Assembly (NCBI GenBank): GCA_009746045.1
Contig: RPFO01001533.1
Coordinates: 1-47,070 of the forward strand
DNA from: Mesostigma viride
Taxonomy: Eukaryota > Streptophyta > Mesostigmatophyceae > Mesostigmatales > Mesostigmataceae
DNA: 47,070 bases
Reading direction: 5' to 3'
Shown here: one piece after another, positions 7,912-14,175 of the stretch
Layout: each line of letters starts with the position of its first letter
Numbering within the stretch: the first letter of the stretch is position 1
The notes under the pieces: model-generated
The model's input: only the letters and a program-made list of their open reading frames with translations
What the model was told of the DNA's origin: nothing
Database searches by the model: none
Position numbers and translations under genes: made by a program

Positions 7912-8160
7912 TCACCCCCTAGCCAGCATGTAGGTGCCGCCCGCGAGGCCGATAAACATGATGCCCCACTTGGTCATCCAGCACCGGAAGTCCATGAACC
8001 CCGTACAGTTCGTCTTCGCCTTGCGGTGGAAGCGGATGGAAGTGGCGGTGTAGTACAGGATGAACAGGGCCAACGCGACCGTGGGCCATGGTCCCAGGCT
8101 CAGCGGCATCTGGAGCAGCCTCATGGGCAGGGAGAGCAAACGGTTCACGGCAGCAGACAT
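7912..8160 (-). CDS. Small two-pass membrane protein
   Basis: Predicted 82 residues starting MSAAVNRLLSLP. It has two hydrophobic helices, one around PWPTVALALFILYYTATSI and one at the C-terminus around WGIMFIGLAGGTYML, with a basic Cys-containing loop (RFHRKAKTNCTGF). ATG 8160 follows a gtatacacacc TATA-like element and an A-rich tract, whereas the longer frame runs antisense into reductase exon 1. It is divergent from the reductase, sharing the roughly 93-base promoter region 8161-8253. Confidence 0.55.
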   Translation of the reverse strand: MSAAVNRLLSLPMRLLQMPLSLGPWPTVALALFILYYTATSIRFHRKAKTNCTGFMDFRCWMTKWGIMFIGLAGGTYMLARG

Positions 8161-8253
8161 GGTGTGTATACTAGCCGTAAAGAAAAAAAAAATGCAGCCC
8201 CCCGGAGTCGCGTTCAACCCGGAAGATATTTGCCACCCCATGGTATCAGACCC

Positions 8254-8626
8254 ATGGAGCCGGCCCGCGCCACCACTCCCACGGACAGAGCCATGGCCAT
8301 CGCGTTGAGGACCTACCACCGCCCCCTCGAGGGCACATCGCAGCTGGAGACGTGGGAGCAGGTGGTGGACAGGGTGGTCTCCCACCAGAAGTGGCTCTGG
8401 GTTCGCGCCAAGGAGGACGCGCTCAACCGAGCCGAGCTCGCGGAGTTGGAGGAGCTGCGCCACTGCATCACGAACCGGTACATCGCCCCGCGGGCCGCAC
8501 TCTCTTCCTCGGGGGCACGGAGTTGAGCAGGAGGCGAGAGTCCTGCATGTTCAACTGCAGCTTCACCGAGGTCGAGACCGTCTACGACGTCGTCGACGTG
8601 CTATGGCTGCTGCTGCAGGGATGCGG
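8254..8626 (+). CDS. Reductase exon 1
   Basis: Starts MEPARATTPTDRAMAIALRTYHRPLEG; the ATG at 8293 is an alternative start closer to the family consensus. It encodes TWEQVVDRVVSHQKWLW, then, after a frame break, GRTLFLGGTELSRRRES and FNCSFTEVETVYDVVDV, ending LLQGCG. The break is a missing base at gccccgcggg (about 8487-8496): upstream codons read ITNRYIAP and downstream AGRTLF only if one base is added. The 5' splice site is gcgg/GTGAGT. Confidence 0.85.
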
Positions 8627-11600
8627 GTGAGTCTCACTCCACCTTCTTGTCCCAATAGCGCCACGTCGTCCCGGGGATCTGTCGCCGGCGCGCCTCCATC
8701 TCCCTCTTTCTCCTGTTCTGGTACTCCTGGGCAGCCAGCACGAGCGCGTACGAATGCGCCCGGTGGCGGGAGTGGGCGCGGCACACGGGCTTGGGCGACA
8801 GCACGCACGCCTTGTTCTTGCACCTCTTGTTCAGTTTGGTGACCGCCGTGCACTTCATCGTTTTTATACTGGTACGGGAGAAAATTTAGGCGGCCGTGGT
8901 CGCCGTGGTCGGGGCCGTCGCCTCTGACACCGTCGCATCCACCACCGCGGCCACGGGGCGGCTAGAGAAAAAGGAGGAACCGACCGTCATGATGATGGAG
9001 TATGACGTCGAGGCACCCCCCAGTGTCAGCAACCCCTTCAGGATCTTCCAGATCGTAGTCTCGTAGGAGTACACCCTGTCGTGGAAGTTCCTGTAAAGCA
9101 CGTAGCCCAGCCCGCCCAGGACCAGCAGGTAGGTGAGGGCCAGCGTGGACCTGATGTTGGTCCGCAGGCGGAACCTCTCTCTCTTCACACGCACCCAGGT
9201 GGCGATCACGTGAGCCGCGCCGATCACCGCGCCGAACAGAAACAGGCTCTTGAAGTCCTTCATGAAGAATCCCATGGCGTTCAAGTGTGACATATACTTG
9301 CGGTTTTTTTTCTGCACAGGGTCGGCTTCAAACCCGTCACCGGCACGCTCAACGGCTTCTCCAGGCGCATCCCGCACATCGACGTCATCCGGTCGCAGCG
9401 GACCTCCGTCGGGGGGCGCGAGTCCAACAAGGAGACCTGGGACCCCGACACCAAGACATGGACCCTATCCGTGGGCGACTCGGCCGTCGCCTGGGCCCGC
9501 GCCGTGGGGAAGCTCATGGCCGGCAAATACCCCGCCGAGCGACTCGTGCTGGACTTCACCGAGATAAGACCCGCTGGGACGCGTCTGAGGGGCTATGGGT
9601 GGCTGGTGAGTTGATTGGCGGATACTCGAATCCGTCGCCAATATTTATGTTGCGTTATACTAGATCGATTCCATGTCCCATTTCGGTGCGGTCCTTGTAG
9701 AATCCGCGATCGTGGCGGCGGCGATGGCCGGTATCATGACTCTCGTCCATTCGGTGCACATGAAACAGAGCCCGATGATGGCGATGTCCCACGCTGGTAT
9801 TTTGATACAAGTTGGCGTGTCTGCTGCCATCCTGCACGTGGTTTTTGAGTTGATTGGTTGGAACAGGAAGTTCTGTCTACGTTTGCAAAGTGGCGGAAGG
9901 ATGTGACAGGATTTGAAGATGCTTGGAAGTAGTGGCAACCATCTACATCTCGTCCGCGGGAAAATCGCCGTGGCTCGCTAAGTGCCAGGCCGCGTCCTGT
10001 TCGGGACCCTCGGGGATGGCGTTGATGGCTAGCTCCCGGAGCGAGGGGATGTATCTGCTCCGGCGGTGTGTGGAGGGGTCGGTCAGGAACCTTTCATCCT
10101 CGGCGGACCGCTCCGGTCTTCGCCACGTTAACCTGCCCGCGTGGAGGTGCGACATCGCGTCGGTTTTGCCATCTAACGCGTCGGTAAATGTTGAGACGAC
10201 CTTGGGGTCTTTTTCGCTTCTCCCCAGAGGCACCTTTACAAAACGTTCCGCCCCCCCTCTACCTATGGCTTTGTTGTGGGCAAGTATGGACTTCTCGAAC
10301 AAGTCGTAAGGGCTCTTGCGGAATGGAGAGAAATTGCTCGCCATTTCTGCGTAATTTTCGTCGAAATCCTTGCGGGTCGGTCTGGCCCGCGAGTCTTAGC
10401 CGTGCACCTCATGATGTACTGTTGGCCCCGATATTTTTCTCGACCCCCGCAGAGCTCTGGCGATGTAAACGTATCCAAGGCTATGGTGGCTATCTCCGAC
10501 ATTTTGTCCCGGCGCGCGGACCAGCTCCTCACCAAGATGGACATCCTCGACATCGTGAACCACCTCGGGACCATGTTGAGCAGTCGCCGGTCCGCGGAGA
10601 TCGCACTCTTCGAGTACGGCGACGTCGAGTGGCGCGAGTTCGCCTCCGCTAAAAAAACTTGGTGGATCGCCCACGCCCACCGCCAGCAGTCCAACAACTC
10701 GCTGGTCTTCACCAAGGAGCCCACCCGCCAGCAGCTGGAGGAGATCTTCGCCATCATGCTCGACTCCGGCGGCTCCGAGCCCGGCATGTTCAACCTCGAG
10801 GCAGCCCGCCGCCGCGCCCCCTGGTGCAAAGGCTGCAATCCTTGCTGGTATCTGGAAAAAAACGCTCGCTCTTTTTTATTCTTTCCTACATATAATACGT
10901 GCAATGCCGAGTAACGTGGAGATTTTACTGATTTTTTCTCTGTTGCAAATACTCGTCTATGGCGTGTGGTGGGGAGGAGTCTTGTTAAAGGACGTCGGGA
11001 AACCGAGCACCGTAAAAGCCATGTTGGCTTCTGCGGGCTCTGCGCAAGGCTTGTTGGTACTGGCTTTTGTGGCCTTTTTAACGAGTATGTGGCTCAAGCC
11101 TAATATGAACCCTTTGTTCGGATATTCCTGGCTTAAGGTAATACTAGGTTTCCAAGGCGCTGCCGCCTTGTTGTGGTTGCTATGGGGCCTGTTGAAGAAG
11201 TTCGGGGTAAACCGCGGATTGGTGAAGCAAGACGTGACACGTTCCTTGCTAATGACCGCGGGGCTCGTGCAGGGCCTCTCGACCCTTTTCTTCGTTTTAT
11301 TTATAGTGGACAGTATCCTTTGGCCTGGACGAAGAAAGCTTGCCTGGAACGCGATGGTCCCACCCACTTTTAACATGGGATACGCCGCACAGGCTGCTTA
11401 AGGTCTCCTCCTCGAGTGCACCCCGCAACGTCCTCTCCCGTACGCGCACCGGTTGCGGCACGTCGTCCCACTCCGCGTCCGAACGCCGCACCGCTTTGAA
11501 ACCGCTGCCTGCCTCGCCTCGTGTTGCCGTCTGGCCGTGTCCCATCTGTCGAGCCTGGCCGCGTGGTCGGCCAACAGAGTGTCGTTGTCGATGCGCTCTA

Positions 11601-13077
11601 GTCGCCCCTGTTGTGCGATGATATTGCGCAATTCTTGTTCCTTCATTTGTTTCTGATCGAACAGGTCATCTTGTCGACGGATCAGTGGCCTTGATCTGGC
11701 TGCGGCCTCGCGAACCAGACCGTCCCATCTCTCTCTCTCCGCGGTGCCAGGCGGCGGGGGGGGGGGTTGTGGTCTGTGGATCAATTGGAGTTGACCGTCC
11801 ACTCGTGTCAATTCCTGGCCATTTTCGAAGATCTCACGGGACACGCGTTGTTTATCTGCCACCTTTTCATCGATTTTTTTGCGTTTAATGCCCGCCAACC
11901 CATCCCCCACGGTTCTCCTGTCGAAGAACGGCGCCTCTCCTCTCTCCGCGATCACCTTCGCGATCTCTAGAGGCAGTTGAAGAGTGTCAAATTCATTCGC
12001 GCGTACGGAATGGTGGGCGCACCTGACCAATCCCGCACCGGATCTCCTCCGCGGTCGGGGCATTGTATACCACTTGCGCACTTTTTTTTTCCGCGCAGTG
12101 AGATCCTGCTCGCCAACAAGTCGTTTTGTAATTTGACCGAGGTCAACCTGGCCGCCTTCCACGAGGGCAACAAGTCCGGCCTCGAGAGGGCGCTCGTCTT
12201 GGCCGCGCGCATGAACTACCGCCAGACGCTCGTCGACCTCAGGGACGAGATCCTACAAGAGGCGTGGCATCTCAACAACGAGTTCCTGCACCTGTGCGGC
12301 GTCGGCCTCACCGGCATCGTGGCCAGGTCCGACCTGCAGGACTACGACTACCGCCGCATGAAGAACGTGGCCGTCTCCGCGGCCTACGAGATGGCCAAGA
12401 GTCTCGGGAAGCCCCTGCCCAAGAACGTCACCTGCATCAAGCCCAGCGGCACGCTGTCCAAGATCATGAGCACCAGGGAGTGGGGGGAGGTCCCGGAGGG
12501 CGTCCACAAGCCCATGGGCAGGTACATCCTCAACAACATCACCTACTCCAAGCACGACCCCCTCGTGCAGAGGTTCAGGGACGCCGGCTACAAGGTGGCG
12601 GACAAGCCCTACGAGCAGGATTCCGTCCTGGTGACCTTCCCCGTCACCTACGCCAGCGTCCCCTTCACCAAAAAGACCGTCACGAGGAAGGACGGCACCA
12701 CCGAGGAGGTGGAGGTCAACACCGAATCCGCCGTGGCGCAACTCGAGCGCTACAAGAACCTCATGTCCAACTGGTGCGACCAGAACGTCTCGTGCACGGT
12801 GTCGTACGATCCCACCGAGATCCCCGCCATCCTGGACTGGTTCCAGAAGAACTGGGACCTCTACGTGGGCGTGTCCTTCCTGCTGAGGTGCGACCCCACC
12901 AAGAACGCAGCGGACCTGGGGTACAGCTACCTCCCCCAGGAGGTGGTCACCGAGGATGTCATGAGGAGGTACCGCAACAAGCTGACCCCGGTGGACTACG
13001 CGGGCATCGTGCACGTCGACGTGGACGAGGCGAAACTAGCCGGGGACTGCCCCTCGGGCGCCTGTCCCGTGCGCTGA
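8254..13077 (+). CDS. Class II (adenosylcobalamin-dependent) ribonucleotide reductase, four exons
   Basis: Read as join(8254-8626, 9320-9605, 10453-10847, 12099-13077), about 677 residues once a single-base frame break in exon 1 (about 8491) is allowed for. The product resembles monomeric class II ribonucleoside triphosphate reductases, which use adenosylcobalamin to generate a thiyl radical. Seen: FNC in exon 1 (the first redox Cys), NPC at the end of exon 3 followed by EI in exon 4, then FCN exactly 11 residues after the NPC cysteine, the spacing known for C408/C419 of the Lactobacillus enzyme, and a C-terminal CPSGAC dithiol (C-x4-C). All junctions are GT-AG with a pyrimidine tract before CAG and join in phase. 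Six other genes sit inside the introns. The cofactor-making adenosyltransferase is at 3582-4124. Confidence 0.88.
8634..8858 (-). CDS. Intron-nested zinc-knuckle protein
   Basis: Seventy-four residues, located wholly inside reductase intron 1 on the opposite strand. It starts MKCTAVTKLNKRCKNKACVL and shows the C-x9-C-x12-C-x2-H version of the recurrent knuckle, followed by a basic helical segment (EYQNRRKREMEARRRQ) and KKVE at the end. A TATA-like element (agtataaaaacg) lies directly before the ATG. Likely a small nucleic-acid-binding protein; that is inference. Confidence 0.6.
   Translation of the reverse strand: MKCTAVTKLNKRCKNKACVLSPKPVCRAHSRHRAHSYALVLAAQEYQNRRKREMEARRRQIPGTTWRYWDKKVE
8886..9293 (-). 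CDS. Intron-nested membrane protein
   Basis: Predicted 135 residues, inside reductase intron 1. The start at 9293 (MSHLNAMGFFMKDF) lies 26 bases inside the intron end, and the longer frame from 9377 would run antisense through exon 2, so the shorter start is preferred. Hydrophobic segments: LFLFGAVIGAAHVIATWV, TLALTYLLVLGGLGYVLY and a weaker one around LKGLLTLGGASTSYSIIMTV. The tail is Ala/Thr-rich. Family unknown. It is head-to-tail with the zinc-knuckle gene on the same strand (27-base gap). Confidence 0.6.
   Translation of the reverse strand: MSHLNAMGFFMKDFKSLFLFGAVIGAAHVIATWVRVKRERFRLRTNIRSTLALTYLLVLGGLGYVLYRNFHDRVYSYETTIWKILKGLLTLGGASTSYSIIMTVGSSFFSSRPVAAVVDATVSEATAPTTATTAA
9320..9605 (+). 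CDS. Reductase exon 2
   Basis: 286 bases; its first base completes the Gly codon begun in exon 1. It encodes VGFKPVTGTLNGFSRRIPH, VIRSQRTSVGGRESN, WTLSVGDSAVAWARAVGKL and LVLDFTEIRPAGTRLRGYG, all matching the class II reductase core. It ends TGG CTG before GTGAGT and joins exon 3 as GYGWLSSGD. Confidence 0.88.
9673..9906 (+). CDS. Intron-nested small membrane protein
   Basis: Seventy-seven residues within reductase intron 2 and on the reductase strand. It contains two hydrophobic stretches (VLVESAIVAAAMAGIMTLVH and GILIQVGVSAAILHVVFELIG) separated by a His/Met-rich loop (HMKQSPMMAMSH), then a basic tail. A TATA-like gttatactag lies about 15 bases upstream of the ATG. The His/Met content could indicate metal contact, but no family is recognised. 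Confidence 0.5.
   Translation: MSHFGAVLVESAIVAAAMAGIMTLVHSVHMKQSPMMAMSHAGILIQVGVSAAILHVVFELIGWNRKFCLRLQSGGRM
9943..10344 (-). CDS. Intron-nested hypothetical soluble protein
   Basis: Predicted 133 residues inside reductase intron 2, antisense to the reductase. It starts MASNFSPFRKSPYDLFEKS and includes a basic/polar centre (RRPERSAEDERFLTDPSTHRRSR) and an acidic C-terminus (HGDFPADEM). No membrane segment. Unrecognised. It is convergent with the plus-strand nested membrane gene 36 bases away. Confidence 0.5.
   Translation of the reverse strand: MASNFSPFRKSPYDLFEKSILAHNKAIGRGGAERFVKVPLGRSEKDPKVVSTFTDALDGKTDAMSHLHAGRLTWRRPERSAEDERFLTDPSTHRRSRYIPSLRELAINAIPEGPEQDAAWHLASHGDFPADEM
10453..10847 (+). 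CDS. Reductase exon 3
   Basis: 395 bases. It encodes SSGDVNVSKAMVAISDILS, LGTMLSSRRSAEIALFEYG, HRQQSNNSLVFTKEP and SGGSEPGMFNLEAARRRAPW, ending CKGCNPC plus two bases of the next codon. The Asn and Cys of NPC correspond to active-site N406 and C408 of the Lactobacillus enzyme. The 5' splice site is tgctg/GTATCT, weaker than the other two. Confidence 0.88.
10904..11401 (+). CDS. Intron-nested four-helix membrane protein
   Basis: Predicted 165 residues with four membrane helices: around 5-27 (VEILLIFSLLQILVYGVWWG), 43-63 (GLLVLAFVAFLTSMWL), 78-98 (LGFQGAAALLWLLWGLL) and 115-135 (LVQGLSTLFFVLFIVDSIL). Internal pseudo-symmetry is visible (SAQGLLVLAFVAF against LVQGLSTLFFVLF), so it may be a duplicated two-helix unit. 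A TATA-like catataatacg lies about 15 bases upstream of ATG. It sits inside reductase intron 3 and overlaps the convergent minus-strand gene by four bases. Composition is less GC-rich than the exons. Family unknown. Confidence 0.6.
   Translation: MPSNVEILLIFSLLQILVYGVWWGGVLLKDVGKPSTVKAMLASAGSAQGLLVLAFVAFLTSMWLKPNMNPLFGYSWLKVILGFQGAAALLWLLWGLLKKFGVNRGLVKQDVTRSLLMTAGLVQGLSTLFFVLFIVDSILWPGRRKLAWNAMVPPTFNMGYAAQAA
11398..12063 (-). CDS. Intron-nested coiled-coil protein with C-terminal zinc knuckle
   Basis: Predicted 221 residues inside reductase intron 3. A basic N-terminus (MPRPRRRSGAG) is followed by charged helical stretches likely to form coiled coil (KRKKIDEKVADKQRVSREIF and DQKQMKEQELRNIIAQQGRL), a poly-Pro linker, and at the C-terminus the recurrent knuckle CGVRTRSGTTC-x10-CGVH (C-x9-C-x10-C-x2-H) with an RRRP end. 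Here the knuckle is C-terminal, unlike in the other four proteins. ATG 12063 follows gtggtatac; the longer frame from 12162 would enter exon 4 antisense and is not preferred. Confidence 0.6.
   Translation of the reverse strand: MPRPRRRSGAGLVRCAHHSVRANEFDTLQLPLEIAKVIAERGEAPFFDRRTVGDGLAGIKRKKIDEKVADKQRVSREIFENGQELTRVDGQLQLIHRPQPPPPPPGTAERERWDGLVREAAARSRPLIRRQDDLFDQKQMKEQELRNIIAQQGRLERIDNDTLLADHAARLDRWDTARRQHEARQAAVSKRCGVRTRSGTTCRNRCAYGRGRCGVHSRRRP
12099..13077 (+). CDS. Reductase exon 4
   Basis: 979 bases ending in TGA. The first base completes the codon split by intron 3; then EILLANKSFCNLTEVNL supplies the active-site Glu (410 equivalent) and second redox Cys (419 equivalent). Further family patches: NNEFLHLCGVGLTGI, CIKPSGTLSKIM, CDQNVSCTVSYDP and the C-terminal shuttle dithiol in GDCPSGACPVR. 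No in-frame start precedes it that would make sense as an independent gene. Confidence 0.9.
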
Positions 13078-13735
13078 TCACGACACGGGGGCATACGAAT
13101 ACGCCATCAGTGGGGGGGGGCGGGGGCGCGGGGGCGGGACTGCCAACGCCGGCCCGGCGCATCAGGTAGTACGCGACGGCCAGGATCAGGGCCAGGATCG
13201 CGACGAACACGATTACGGATACAAGGGGCGAATACCCGTCCTCATCCTTCGGCTTTTTCGCGGTCCCGAACCCCGGGAGCCCCGCGGCGGTCGCGTCCTC
13301 CGGCGTCCCCGTCCAATCGTCCGTCCACGTGTCCTGGGCCGCGCCGACCTTGCTGCTGTCGGATCCGAACAGATTTCCAAGCGCCGCGAACACGCCGAAG
13401 CTGACGGCGGACATCCCCACGTTCTTCGCGAGGGACCCCGCCAACGAGCTCTTCTTTGCCGCAGCCCCTGCGGCGTCCGCAAGCCTGCCAGTCCTCGCTA
13501 GGTCATCCACATATTGGGATGGAAAACCCATCACCGTACCTGGAACGGTGTTTTTACCTATTATAGCGACATCATCACCTGACTTTACGACATTGCTGCC
13601 TCCTGCTTTAGCGAAATTGCTACCTGTTCTAGTAGTGATATTGGAAACTGATTTAGCCAATTGTCCAACTTTAGTGATATTGGAAACTGATTTAGCCAAT
13701 TGTCCAACTTTTGCAAAAAGGCCTGCGAAACTCAT
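12959..13735 (-). CDS. Membrane protein with internal 13-residue duplication
   Basis: Starts MSFAGLFAKVGQLAK at 13735. The N-terminus contains KVGQLAKSVSNIT twice in direct succession, encoded by a 39-base tandem repeat. A Gly/Ala-rich hydrophobic patch follows (NVGMSAVSFGVFAALGNLFG), and near the C-terminus there is a clear membrane helix (SVIVFVAILALILAVAYYL) then a poly-Pro tail. As written the frame runs to 12959, overlapping reductase exon 4 by 119 bases; with one G fewer in the nine-G run at 13112-13120 it would stop at 13078, abutting the reductase stop exactly. The shorter version is probably correct. The 5' third is less GC-rich than the rest. Function unknown. Confidence 0.55.
   Translation of the reverse strand: MSFAGLFAKVGQLAKSVSNITKVGQLAKSVSNITTRTGSNFAKAGGSNVVKSGDDVAIIGKNTVPGTVMGFPSQYVDDLARTGRLADAAGAAAKKSSLAGSLAKNVGMSAVSFGVFAALGNLFGSDSSKVGAAQDTWTDDWTGTPEDATAAGLPGFGTAKKPKDEDGYSPLVSVIVFVAILALILAVAYYLMRRAGVGSPAPAPPPPPTDGVFVCPRVVISARDRRPRGSPRLVSPRPRRRARCPRSPPGSACCGTSS
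13634..13711. repeat. 39-bp direct tandem repeat, two copies
   Basis: Copies at 13634-13672 and 13673-13711 are identical (agtgatattggaaactga at the start of each). It lies in frame in the minus-strand membrane protein gene and duplicates 13 residues. Confidence 0.85.
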
Positions 13736-13772
13736 GCCTGCGATTCTCAGTTTATTATAAGAAATAAATGCG

Positions 13773-14096
13773 TCATGCCTTAATGCGACGACACGCCCAC
13801 GCCCCGTGGTCCTTCCAAACCTCGAGCACGTCGGGGCAGACCATGTGAAGAATCTGCCCCCCCGCGGCTTGCAACTTGTCTCTCGTTTTCCCGTCGTAGC
13901 TGTCGATCGGGCCCAGCTGCTCCTCGACGTATTTGAAGAAGCCGCGCACGTCATCCGACGTCTTCACTCTCGCCGCTCGCTTCATGAGCTCCATCGTCTC
14001 CGTCATGCCCGCCTCGAACACCTCGGCGGTCGGGATCACGCCCGCGTCCCATTTCTTCTTCACGATCGCGCCGACCAAGTCCTTCCACTCCGACAT
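13773..14096 (-). CDS. Hypothetical helical protein
   Basis: Predicted 107 residues starting MSEWKDLVGAIVKKKWDAGV. Mostly amphipathic helix (AGMTETMELMKRAARVKTSD, RGFFKYVEEQL) with one Cys near the end (HMVCPDVLEVWK). No membrane segment and no recognised family. It is divergent from the helicase gene, separated by 79 bases. Confidence 0.5.
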   Translation of the reverse strand: MSEWKDLVGAIVKKKWDAGVIPTAEVFEAGMTETMELMKRAARVKTSDDVRGFFKYVEEQLGPIDSYDGKTRDKLQAAGGQILHMVCPDVLEVWKDHGAWACRRIKA

Positions 14097-14175
14097 CTCT
14101 GCTGCATCATGGGACGGGATCTTTAGGAGGGCCTAAGCGTACACAATTATTCTGTGAGTACATTAAGAAGCACAG

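Larger units (their letters stand above)
8627..9319 (+). other. Spliceosomal-type intron 1 of the reductase, hosting two minus-strand genes
   Basis: Intron of 693 bases: GTGAGT at the 5' end; ggttttttttctgcacag at the 3' end. Removal joins LLQGCG to VGFKPVTG in phase, splitting a Gly codon inside the conserved GCGVGF motif. Two complete genes on the opposite strand (8634-8858 and 8886-9293) fill almost the whole intron. Confidence 0.85.
9606..10452 (+). other. Spliceosomal-type intron 2 of the reductase, hosting two genes
   Basis: Intron of 847 bases: GTGAGT at the start; tttttctcgacccccgcag at the end. Phase 0. It holds a plus-strand membrane ORF (9673-9906) and a minus-strand gene (9943-10344). 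Confidence 0.85.
10848..12098 (+). other. Spliceosomal-type intron 3 of the reductase, hosting two genes
   Basis: Intron of 1251 bases: GTATCT at the start; cttttttttttccgcgcag at the end. It interrupts the codon directly after the active-site Cys of NPCxE. It holds a four-helix membrane gene (10904-11401, plus) and a zinc-knuckle gene (11398-12063, minus). Confidence 0.85.

Noticed and set aside
8627-12098. Reductase introns as inteins or group I/II introns
   Set aside because: The intervening sequence is not open in frame with the exons, carries genes on both strands, and has GT-AG borders with pyrimidine tracts; no self-splicing core was noticed by eye.
14153-14175. gtgagt...cacag before the helicase ATG as a mini-intron
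   Set aside because: Only about 22 bases with no pyrimidine tract; too short for splicing.
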